The translations under genes and the position numbers were made by a program. From positions 1 through 40,000 of the forward strand of contig CAUYUJ010022044.1 of NCBI GenBank assembly GCA_963575745.1: a stretch of 40,000 nt of DNA. The letters are read 5' to 3'. Positions 31,720-40,000 of this stretch are shown here, piece after piece. Under the pieces are notes generated by a model. It made no database searches. It was given only the letters and a program-made list of their open reading frames with translations, and was not told the origin of the DNA. The DNA comes from Prorocentrum cordatum. Its lineage: Eukaryota; Sar; Dinophyceae; Prorocentrales; Prorocentraceae. Each line of letters opens with the position of its first letter. The stretch's first letter is position 1.

Positions 31720-31740
31720 TCATAGCCATTTTGGCTCGAG
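31720..31740 (+). promoter_or_regulatory. Relic DinoSL upstream of gene 3
   Basis: Contains TAGCCATTTTGGCTCGAG, identical to the spliced-leader 3' part except for one base (A to G). The ATG of gene 3 is 61 nt downstream. The best-preserved leader core in the window. Confidence 0.9.
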
Positions 31741-31801
31741 ATCTGTCGTGCAGTTCCAGAGTGCACGCGACTCCGAGCTGCTCGCCATTCCATCGCAACG
31801 C

Positions 31802-32827
31802 ATGGCCCCCAAGGCCAAGCCCAAGGCCAAGCCCGCGGCAGCACAATCGAAGGTGAAGAAGACCCCTCTGGAGAGCCTGAAGGACGAGCTGTCCCAGGAG
31901 GAGCTCGCCGCAGCCACGAAGGCTCTGGAGAAGCTCGACTACGACTCCAGAGAGAAGAAGCGAGTGGAGTCGTCGATGACGTACTACTTGAAGCAATCAG
32001 GAGAACTTCCCCAAGGTGAGAGACCCGATGGTGGACGTCGCCGAACATTCTTGTTGAATTTCCTTGCGATGAAGGCCCGCGAGGGCGGACAGAAGACGTA
32101 CGAGGGTAGCCGGCAGATCACGCACGAGAACACCGCAGGGGCGCATAAGCAGTGGATGGGGAAGGAGCAGATGGAGCGTGTATACGGTGAAAAAAGAGTT
32201 CGTCGTTGGATCGACAGCGGCAATTTGAAGCAGCGGCCCGACAAAGTGACAGGGTCCATGGAAGAGGATATGTGCGAGTGGCAGATCCAGGACGACTTCG
32301 AGGACCAGGAGAATGGCGAGCACACGAAGATCGGCATGCACGTCAACGGGGATGCTGATATGGAGGGCGCCTTGTCTGACCAGATGAGCGACATGGCAGG
32401 GTCGATGCTGCCGAGCTTGACGGGTTCTGCTGGTTCGGCTGACCCTATCCCCGTGAAGCCCGAGGAAGCGCCTGGGGTCGAGATCAACCCGCTCGACAAG
32501 CTCGACATCATGAAGGACACGATGGGCATTCTCAGCAAATTTCGCAGCATAGAGATCGAGTGCAAGGTGATGCGCGAGTCGGCGAGTGGCATCGAGTACG
32601 CCAAGCAGCTTCACGACGACGTGGTTTCATTCCTTCCAAAGTTGGCCAGCTGCATCAAAGCTGTCGAGAAGCTGGTGCTGTGCAACAAGAGCGAGGTTCT
32701 TGATGTGGGCTCGATCCAGGCTCTGGACGGCAAGGTCTCGATGAGCATGGCCAAGTTCAAGACCGTGCAGGACTGGGCCGTCAAATTCGGAATTTCGAAA
32801 CCTCCTAAGAGGAGGAGGGCAGCCTAG
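31802..32827 (+). CDS. SL-relic gene 3, Lys-rich protein of unknown function
   Basis: A 341-residue intron-less frame. The N-terminus MAPKAKPKAKPAAAQSKVKK is a Lys/Ala/Pro tail. Residues 22-60 are helical and charged (ESLKDELSQEELAAATKALE). Residues 60-140 contain SSMTYYLKQSGELPQGERP and RRRTFLLNFLAMKAREGGQ, a compact basic region. An acidic middle (EEDMCEWQIQDDFEDQENGE) precedes a helical C-terminal third, and the protein ends PPKRRRAA, a likely nuclear signal. No domain name can be given. The relic leader and absence of introns point to origin from a spliced mRNA. The intact 1-kb frame supports recent function. Other starts are unlikely because this is the first in-frame ATG after the leader. 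Confidence 0.65.
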   Translation: MAPKAKPKAKPAAAQSKVKKTPLESLKDELSQEELAAATKALEKLDYDSREKKRVESSMTYYLKQSGELPQGERPDGGRRRTFLLNFLAMKAREGGQKTYEGSRQITHENTAGAHKQWMGKEQMERVYGEKRVRRWIDSGNLKQRPDKVTGSMEEDMCEWQIQDDFEDQENGEHTKIGMHVNGDADMEGALSDQMSDMAGSMLPSLTGSAGSADPIPVKPEEAPGVEINPLDKLDIMKDTMGILSKFRSIEIECKVMRESASGIEYAKQLHDDVVSFLPKLASCIKAVEKLVLCNKSEVLDVGSIQALDGKVSMSMAKFKTVQDWAVKFGISKPPKRRRAA

Positions 32828-32989
32828 CTCAGGAGTCAACTCGACTCCCTACCTATACTCGGCCTCCACCTGCTCCTCCTGCCATTGTGTACTTGTGCAG
32901 AATGGGCTTTTGAGTTTTAGCCGACTGGGGTGTCGGGCAAGAGAGTTCAGAGCTTCTAAGAGTAATCGAAAAAGGGACTGACTGAGCAA

Positions 32990-33206
32990 ATCTTCCGTCA
33001 CCGTCATCGTGATAGTAATTATATTCATGATTACGCATACTCGTTATCGCCATCATCGTCATCATTACCATTAGCACCGTCATCGCAGCCATCCTCACCA
33101 TTAACACCATCAACATCATCATCATCAACATCATCAGCATCAACATCATCATCACCATCACCGTCATCGTCACCATCATCATTGTCATCATCAGCATCAC
33201 CATCGT
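32990..33206. repeat. CAT/ATC microsatellite
   Basis: Interrupted ATC/ACC triplets, purest at 33110-33150. The unique DNA on either side (32830-32990, 33207-33375) holds no recognised gene. Confidence 0.85.
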
Positions 33207-33378
33207 GCATACTTGGGGACTTCTGGAGGCCTCCCTTGCGCCACCTCCTGCGACTCTAGGGCTACCTTGAGGCCTCAGGGGGTCGTCTTGCCTCCAAGAC
33301 GTCTTGGGGGGAAGCAAGCGACTCCCGACTCGCACGCGCCTTGCTGCATGTTCTCGGACACGCGCGAGCGTGAAGATG

Positions 33379-33468
33379 AGCAGGGGAGGGGGAGGGGGAG
33401 GAGGAAGAGGAGGAGGAGGAGGAGGAGGATGGGAAGCAGGAGGAGGAGCAGGAGGGGCAGGAGGAAGA
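33379..33468. repeat. GGA/GGGA microsatellite
   Basis: GGGGGA then GGA units, with purest run near 33407-33430. Confidence 0.85.
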
Positions 33469-33583
33469 CACTGATACGATTCCGTGCGGTTGGCACTTCT
33501 ATGTCCTTGCGACTGCGTGAAAGGCTTGTGCGGGGTTGTCCATTCTATGTTTGAGGGTCTGAGTCTCGTGGCACCCATCGTGT

Positions 33584-33604
33584 CCGTAGCCCATTGGGCC
33601 CAAG
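33584..33604 (+). promoter_or_regulatory. Relic DinoSL upstream of gene 4
   Basis: CCGTAGCCCATTGGGCCCAA followed by G matches the leader at 17 of 21 positions without gaps, including the first eight and last four bases. It lies 11 nt before the ATG at 33616. Confidence 0.7.
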
Positions 33605-33615
33605 CAATTTGGCGC

Positions 33616-35391
33616 ATGAAGCGAGGCTTGCTAGGCCGATTAGCGGGGGGGGCTCCAGAAACGCACGGGGCAAGCTCTTCGCAGGCGACGGTCGCACCTC
33701 CAGGCGTTCGCAGAAAGTTGGCGGCTGCTGAGCGAGATGAGTTAGACAAGAGGCATGCTGCCATCCACGAGGGGTCTTCGAGTTTGCCTTTAAACAGAAC
33801 CCTTCTCAAAAAATGGGCGAGAGGTGAACTGAGCTCGTCCGCTGTCCAGGAGATAGCGATGGCTGCTACAACACAGGGTGCAGTTGGAGCTGAACGGTAT
33901 GCTAAGCTGGGCTCATTCGGTCATCAACCTGGCAATGTTTTTCGCGATCTTGTGCAAACGATTGGTTCTCCCGTGGGGTCGTCTGCAATTTCTTACCCGC
34001 GAATGCCGTGCCCCGCAGGTCCGAAGAGGATCGCTGTACTGCTACCGCATATTATGTTTGAGCAGATGTATGTTGAAAAACAAGTCGAGTTCAAGAGGTC
34101 GATATTAGGTGGTCTACCCGATGCCCGAGATTTTTGGAACTCTGAGTCTGGCCGAGCGTTCGCAGCCCAACACCCGATTCTTAGGGCGAAGTCCTTGGAT
34201 GAACTTTGAAAGGCAATCCCCCTTGGCCTGCATGGGGACGGGGGAGAGTACTCACACCAAGATTCAGTGTATGTAATTTCTTGGCACAGCCTGATAGGAC
34301 TTGGAGGTGCCAGATCAAAGAAATTCGTGTTCGCCATGTTGAGAAAAACTGAGTTGAACGATAAGGTGTGGGATACGTTGTGGAAGATCTTTTCAGATTC
34401 TATGAACAAGCTGTTGCTGGGAAATAGCCAGATAGCATGAGGGTTTGGAGGAAGCCTCTTGCAGCTTAGGGGAGATTGGGCGTTCTTCTGCGAAGTGCTG
34501 GGGTTTCCGAAGCATAATGAAAACGAGAATTGCTGTTGGAAGTGCAAGGCCTCCATTTCCATCCCAGAGCTTCGGTTTACAGATGCTACCGACGAGGCGG
34601 GGTGGAGGGCAACCTTACGAACTCATGAGAGCTACCTTGATGAGTTGAAGCGTGCAGGAAAACCAGTTCCACCTTTGTTTCGATATGCGATTGGATTCAG
34701 AATGGAGCATTGCATGATTGATGTACTGCACTGTGTAGACCAAGGGGTCACTGCGCACGTAGTCGGTTCGGTCTTGATGGAGTGTATGGCCCACTTTGGG
34801 CCCAACCAGGATGCCCAGGTAAAGCAGTTGCAAGTGCGCTTGAAACAATGGGAAGCTGGCCGAGGCACTTGGCATCACAGGTATGCTGGCAAGCTCACGC
34901 TTGAACGACTTCGGAGCTCAAGTGGCTTCAGCAAGTTGAAAGGCAAAGCGGCGATGGTTCGACATATGATCGGTTTCGCTGTGATGTTGGCAGAGGAACA
35001 AAATGATGGCTCTGTGCATTGTAGTCGGCGCCTCGCAGTAGCTAGGCTCATTGAACGTTTTTACCAGATTCTCGTTGAAAACGATATGTTCATTGTTGGC
35101 GCCGACCTTCAGGAGTTGAAGAGTTTGGGGAAAAAAGTGATGATCCTCTACAACGCTTTGAGCACAGAGGCGGCCTCAAGGCATGCCAAGCTGTGGAAGT
35201 TTGTGCCAACATTTCACATGTGGGTTCACTTGTGCGAAGAGCAGGGGTTCATGATGAACCCCAGGTTCTTTTGGACCTACGGGGACGAGGACTTGGTCGG
35301 TAAAACAATCGAAGTTGCGCAGACAGTGCATCCGAGCACCCTGGCAGAGACTGCGTTGTTCAAATATCTCGTGGTCACGTTTGGCTGCTGA
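33616..35391 (+). pseudogene. SL-relic gene 4, transposase-like protein with two in-frame TGA codons
   Basis: One reading frame of 591 codons before the final stop, broken only by TGA at 34207 and TGA at 34438. Coding signal continues across both: SLDEL then KAIPLGLHGDGGEYS, and GNSQIA then GFGGSLLQLRGDWAFFCEVL. Motifs in order are DSVYVISWHSLIG, a Cys cluster NCCWKCKAS (about 34536), MIDVLHCVDQGVTAHVVGS (about 34716) and FFWTYGDEDLVGKTIEVA (about 35268). I recall the pattern (HGD, CC..C, D.LH..DQG, W.Y.DED..G) as a multicopy uncharacterised dinoflagellate family. The HGD, D.LH and DED acids could be a DDE-type transposase triad, with the Cys cluster as an inserted zinc site; this is inference. 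The TGAs may be nonsense mutations (CGA to TGA fits), sequencing errors or recoding. The ATG follows the relic leader by 11 nt. Confidence 0.65.
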
Positions 35392-35438
35392 AATAACAGA
35401 ACATCCTCATCTCCACGACATCATCTTGGCCCCTAGTA

Positions 35439-35532
35439 GATCCGATGATGATGATGATGATGATGATCAGGATGATGATGATCAGGATGTTGTTGTTTAT
35501 GATGATGATGGATGAGGATGATGATGATGACA

Positions 35533-35569
<37 letters not shown>

Positions 35570-35640
35570 CGATGATGATGATGACGATGACGGCGACGAC
35601 GACGATGATGATGACGATGATGGTGGTGGTGGTCATGATT
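35439..35640. repeat. GAT/GAC microsatellite
   Basis: GAT triplets with CAG/GAC variants, beginning about 50 bp after gene 4. Confidence 0.9.
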
Positions 35641-35645
35641 ATGGT

Positions 35646-35712
35646 GAGGAGGAGGAGGAGGAGGAGCAGCAGGAGCAGGAGCAGCAGCAGGAGCAGGAGG
35701 AGGAGGAGGAGC

Positions 35713-35769
<57 letters not shown>

Positions 35770-35850
35770 AAAAGCAGGATAAGGAGGTGGAGGAGGAGGA
35801 GGAGGAGGAGGAGGAGGAGGAAGAGGAACAACAACAACAACATCAGCGTC
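35646..35850. repeat. GAG / GCAGGA microsatellite
   Basis: GAG units, then (GCAGGA)n at about 35710-35770, then GAG and CAA units. The following 35851-36100 is unique with no gene seen. Confidence 0.9.
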
Positions 35851-36100
35851 AACATAATCAACAGCAACAGCTAAAGGATGGAAACGAATAGTAATATAAG
35901 GAAGAGGAAGGAGGAAAACACAGAGCTGACACGAGAGGATGAGGAGGGGAGGGGCGGGAGGATGAGGCGGCACAGAAAACGGGCGACGACGATGCAGATG
36001 ATGAGGGCCACCGACTGCAACCAAATGGGCGGGGAACGAACGCGAGAAACAGTAGGAGTAAGTATGTGTCTGCGCACGCACGAACGGCCAACTCATACTA

Positions 36101-36116
36101 ATAAGAGAATAAGAGA
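36101..36116. repeat. Right subterminal ATAAGAGA pair
   Basis: Two head-to-tail copies of ATAAGAGA, about 85 bp inside the right end. The same octamer occurs three times near the left end of the candidate transposon. Confidence 0.5.
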
Positions 36117-36189
36117 TGCTGTCTCCTAAAATGCGAGCACGTACGTCTTGCTGCCTATTCTAAGGGACCACTTAGATCTAGACCCTGTC

Positions 36190-36201
36190 GGATGCTCGGG
36201 G
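36190..36201 (-). repeat. Candidate terminal inverted repeat, right
   Basis: GGATGCTCGGGG on the plus strand, the inverse of the left end with one mismatch. Satellite sequence resumes one to two bases later. Confidence 0.6.
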
Positions 36202-36202
36202 A

Positions 36203-37468
36203 AGACATCCTCACAAAACCGGCCCCGGGGGAGGTGCCCAGAGGAGCCCAGAGCGGCCTCCGGCACCGTTTCCGGACAGATCCGGTGGATCCGGTGGATC
36301 CGCCGACGAATCCCAAACCGGCGCCCTCGCTTGAGACATCCTCACAAAACCGGCCCCGGGGGAGGTGCCCAGAGGAGCCCAGAGCGGCCTCCGGCACCGT
36401 TTCCGGACAGATCCGGTGGATCCGGTGGATCCGCCGACGAATCCCAAACCGGCGCCCTCGCTTGAGACATCCTCACAAAACTGGCCCCGGGGGAGGTGCC
36501 CAGAGGAGCCCAGAGCGGCCTCTGGCAAGATCCGGTGGATCCGGTGGATCCGCCGACGAATCCCAAACCGGCGCCCTCGCTTGAGACATCCTCACAAAAC
36601 CGGCCCCGGGGGAGGTGCCCAGAGGAGCCCAGAGCGGCCTCCGGCACCGTTTCCGGACAGATCCGGTGGATCCGGTGGATCCGAACGATCCCAAACCGGC
36701 GCCCTCGCTTGAGACATCCTCACAAAACCGGCCCCGGGGGAGGTGCCCAGAGGAGCCCAGAGCGGCCTCCGGCACCGTTTCCGGACAGATCCGGTGGATC
36801 CGCCGAAAATCCCAAACCGGCGCCCTCGCTTGAGACATCCTCACAAAACCGGCCCCGGGGGAGGTGCCCAGAGGAGCCCAGAGCGGCCTCCGGCACCGTT
36901 TCCGGACAGATCCGGTGGATCCGCCGACGAATCCCAAACCGGCGCCCTCGCTTGAGACATCCTCACAAAACCGGCCCCGGGGGAGGTGCCCAGAGGAGCC
37001 CAGAGCGGCCTCCGGCACCGTTTCCGGACAGATCCGGGATGGATCCGGTGGATCCGCCGACGAATCCCAAACCGGCGCCCTCGCTTGAGACATCCTCACA
37101 AAACCGGCCCCGGGGGAGGTGCCCAGAGGAGCCCAGAGCGGCCTCCGGCACCGTTTCCGGACAGATCCGGTGGATCCGGGATGACGAATCCCAAACCGGC
37201 GCCCTCGCTTGAGACATCCTCACAAAACCGGCCCCGGGGGAGGTGCCCAGAGGAGCCCAGAGCGGCCTCCGGCACCGTTTCCGGACAGATCCGGTGGATC
37301 CGGTGGATCCGCCGACGAATCCCAAACCGGCGCCCTCGCTTGAGACATCCTCACAAAACCGGCCCCGGGGGAGGTGCCCAGAGGAGCCCAGAGCGGCCTC
37401 CGGCACCGTTTCCGGACAGATCCGGACAGATCCGGTGGATCCGCGCCCCGGGGGAGGTGCCCAGAGGA
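36203..37468. repeat. 131-bp satellite, right block (about 10 copies)
   Basis: The anchor CCCAGAGCGG occurs at 36247, 36378, 36509, 36628, 36756, 36877, 36999, 37132, 37256 and 37387. Units range from 119 to 133 bp; most length changes fall in the GGTGGATCC iterations. Same orientation as the left block. It starts in mid-unit at AGACATCC and ends in GGA microsatellite. Confidence 0.95.
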
Positions 37469-37622
37469 GGAATGAGAGGAGGAGGAGGAGGAGGAGGAGG
37501 AGGATGAGGAGGAGGAGAAGATGATGGAGCTGCGGGGTGGAGGAGGACAGACGGAGGCAAGAGAAGGATGGAGGAGGAAGAGGAGGAGGAGGAGGAGGAG
37601 GAGGAGGAGGAGGAGGAGGAAC
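37469..37622. repeat. GGA/GAG microsatellite
   Basis: GGA arrays at 37478-37515 and 37570-37620 with a short unique stretch between. Confidence 0.85.
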
Positions 37623-37799
37623 CTCATCCTCACCCTCGCCAACAGGCGCACGCACCTTCTTCTATATACAGAAACTCCCGATCAACCGCAGAGCGGCCGG
37701 CTAGTATGATTAGTGCGCTTCAGCTCCTTTTTCTCCTCATCATTCTCATCATGTTCCTTCTCTCCCTCTCTTTACCCGGAATCCCCCACAGTGGACGCC

Positions 37800-37955
37800 T
37801 CTGTCTCATGCCTATACGCATTTGCATATTACATTTGCGTTGCGCTTGCATGGAGTGCCATTGCATTGCGTTGCATGGCATTGCGTTGCAACGCATGGGA
37901 TGGTATTTCTGTTGCATCACTTCGCATTGCGCTGCGTTACATTGCGTTGAAAGAT
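37800..37955. repeat. TTGCATTGCG short-unit repeat
   Basis: Clustered GCATTGCG, TTGCAT and GCGTTGC words, loosely tandem, about 5-10 bp units. No gene. Confidence 0.75.
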
Positions 37956-37957
37956 CC

Positions 37958-39800
37958 TCGCAACTCTGGGCTCCGAGTTGCCAGGGGCAAAGGTGCCTGG
38001 CCCATTTCGCCTGATACATCTTTGCAACTCTGGGATCCAAGATGCCACGCGCGAGGTGATCCGGTCCGTTTCGCCTGAGACATCCTCACAACTCTGGGCT
38101 CAGAGATGCCCCTAACCTGAGGAGGTCCAGCCCGTTTCGCCTTAGGCATTCTCGCAACTCTGGGCTCAGACATGCCGCGCGCGAGGTGGTCTGGCCAATT
38201 TTACTTCAGACATTCTCGCTTGAGACATCCTCCCAACTCTGTCTGGCCAATTCCGCCTGAGACATCATCGCAACTCTGGGCTCCTAGATGCCGCGTGCGA
38301 AGAGGTGTGGCCCGGCTCGCTTGAGGATCACTGCAACTCTGGGCTCAGATATGTCCTGCCTCGATGTGTTCTGGCCCATTTCGCCTTAGACATCCTCGCA
38401 ACTCTCAGCTCATAGATACCTTCCGCGAGGTGGTATGGCCCATTTCGCCCAAAGCATCATCGCAGCTCTGGGGTCGGAGATGCTCGGACCTGAGTTGGTC
38501 CAGCCCGACTCGCCTGGGACGTCCTCGCAACTCTGGGCTCAGATATGCCCTGACCTGAGGTGGTCCAGCCCAATTCGCCCGGAGCATTCTCGCAACTCTG
38601 AAATCCAACATGCCAGGCGCGAGGTGGTCCAACCAAACTCGCCCGAGACATCCCGGCAACTCTAGGCTCCAAGATGCCGCGTGCGAAGTGGTCCGGCGAA
38701 TTTTGCCTACGACATCTTCGCAACTCTGAGCTCCATGATGTTGCGGGCGGGCTCACAGATACACTGACCTGAGGTGGTTTAGCCTGTTTCGCCTGAGACA
38801 TCCTCGCAACTCGAGGCTCAAAGATACCGCGCGCGAGGTGGTCTGGTCCGTTTCTCCTGAGACATCCTCGCAACTCTGGGCTCGAAGTTGCGACGCGCGA
38901 GGTTGTCTGGCCCAGTTCGCCCGAGACGTCCTCGCAACTTTGGGCTCCGAGATGCTTCTGACTTGAGGTGGTCTGGCCAGTTTCGATTGAAACATCTTCG
39001 CAACTCTGGGCTCAGACATGCCGCGCCCGAGGTCGTTTGGCCAATTTCGCCCGATGCATCCCCGCAGCTCTAGGCTCAAGGATGATGCGCTCGAAATACT
39101 GCGGCCGGATTCGCCTGATCCGTCATCGCGGCGCTGGGCTCAGATGCCTTTCGCGAGGTGGTCTGGCACATTTCGCCTGAGACGCCCTTGGGATTCTGGG
39201 CGCAGACTCAGACATGCCGCCCACGAAGCGGTCTGGACATTCTTGCCCGAGGCATCATCGCAACTCTGGGATTGGAGATGCTCTGACCTGAGATGGTCCG
39301 GCCCGATTCGCTTGGACAATCTTCGCAACTATAATCTCGAATATGTCCTGACCTGAGAGGGTCTGGCCCAATTCGCCTTGGACATTCCCGCAACTCTTGC
39401 CTCCGAGATGGCCAAGCCAGCTTCGCCAGAATGATTCTCGCAACTCTCGGCTCCCAAATGTCGCATGTGGGAAGATTTTGCCATTTTCGCCTGCGGCATC
39501 CTCTCAATTCTGTGCTCCAGCGTGCCGCGCACGAAGGTCAGGCCAACTTTGCCCGAGACATCCTCGCAACTCTGGGCTCAGAGATGCTCTGACCTGAGGT
39601 GGTCTGGTCCGTTCCGCCCGAGACATCTTCGCAATTCTGGGCTCAAGCATGCCGCGCACGAGGTTGGCTGGCGCGCTTCGACTGAAATATCCTCGCAACT
39701 CCAGGCCCAGAGATGCTGCACACAAGGTGATCGGGCCAGTTTCTCCCGCGGAATCATTGAATTTCCAGGCCCTGCCCTGACTTTCAGCAGCCTGGCCAAT
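37958..39800. repeat. 65-bp degenerate satellite, about 28 copies
   Basis: The anchor GAGACATCCTCGCAACTCTG recurs with spacing of about 54-66 bp. Two unit types occur: one with ATGCCGCGCGCGAGGTGGTC, the other with CTGACCTGAGGTGGTC. Copies are more diverged than those of the 131-bp satellite. Frames over it are not coding. Confidence 0.85.
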
Positions 39801-39882
39801 TGGCAGCTCTGGGTTCCAAGATGTGGCGTGCCAGGTGGCCCAGCCCGTTCGCACGAGCCATCCTCGCAAATGGGCTCCCAGA

Positions 39883-39908
39883 CGGACTCGGACTCGGACT
39901 CGGACTCG
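39883..39908. repeat. (GACTCG)4 hexamer repeat
   Basis: Four perfect GACTCG units. The last 90 bp of the window after it shows nothing recognisable. Confidence 0.85.
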
Positions 39909-40000
39909 GCTCCGCGCGTGTGGCGCCATGAAAGCGCGGCGGTGGGGGCGCCGAGGCGCTTGCATGGAATACATCCGCAACACAGCATTCAAACGTGAAG

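Noticed and set aside
35445-35891. Asp/Glu/Gln-rich frame after gene 4
   Set aside because: Direct translation of GAT, GAG and GCAGGA microsatellites.

Overview
The window looks like nuclear DNA of a dinoflagellate. The best evidence is several degenerate copies of the dinoflagellate trans-spliced leader (DinoSL, core TAGCCATTTTGGCTC) lying a short distance upstream of intron-less open frames. Supporting features are a glycine-tailed cold-shock-domain protein, Lys/Ala/Pro-rich basic tails, extreme microsatellite load, several satellites and two retroelements of kinds common in these genomes. There is no tRNA, rRNA, CRISPR array or bacterial-type operon.

Layout. 0.7-5.85 kb: a 5'-truncated, frameshifted non-LTR retrotransposon on the minus strand (ORF1 tail, endonuclease, reverse transcriptase, RNase H), with GGA/TCC microsatellite on both sides. 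5.9-10.99 kb: almost only GAT/GAG/GATGCT microsatellite, interrupted by about 0.7 kb of unique DNA and an 82-bp tandem repeat. 10.99-17.41 kb: a 6.4-kb tyrosine-recombinase (DIRS-order) retroelement on the minus strand with complete split direct repeats (A1 - genes - B1 - A2 - B2). It encodes Gag-like, RT, RNase H, tyrosine recombinase and cytosine-methyltransferase-like parts, all broken. 17.4-20.7 kb: gene-poor DNA with small inverted-repeat elements and CpG-rich repeats. 20.75-21.06 kb: an intact cold-shock protein gene. 21.3-24.7 kb: microsatellite, then an 88/90-bp satellite. 24.8-26.0 kb: degenerate GGCCCCAAGA repeats and unique DNA.

26.0-37.5 kb is the most interesting part. A 131-bp satellite is cut at one point in its unit by 9.4 kb of foreign DNA whose two ends carry matching 12-bp inverted repeats (CCCCGAGC[G/A]TCC). 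Inside are subterminal ATAAGAGA motifs, palindromes, long TAC/TCC/CAT/GAT microsatellites and four genes on the same strand (292, 197, 341 and 591 codons). Each gene has a relic DinoSL 11-61 nt before its ATG. The last gene belongs to what I recall as a multicopy dinoflagellate family and has some transposase-like motifs; it carries two in-frame TGA codons. I read the whole as a candidate large DNA transposon with cDNA-derived cargo, not previously known to me.

37.5-40 kb: GGA microsatellite, TTGCATTGCG-type short repeats and a roughly 65-bp satellite that shares a core with the 131-bp satellite.

Nearly all recognisable proteins belong to mobile elements. Only the cold-shock gene and the four SL-relic genes are plausible expressed genes. 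Many long open frames in the window are products of triplet microsatellites or of satellites whose period is a multiple of three, and are not annotated.
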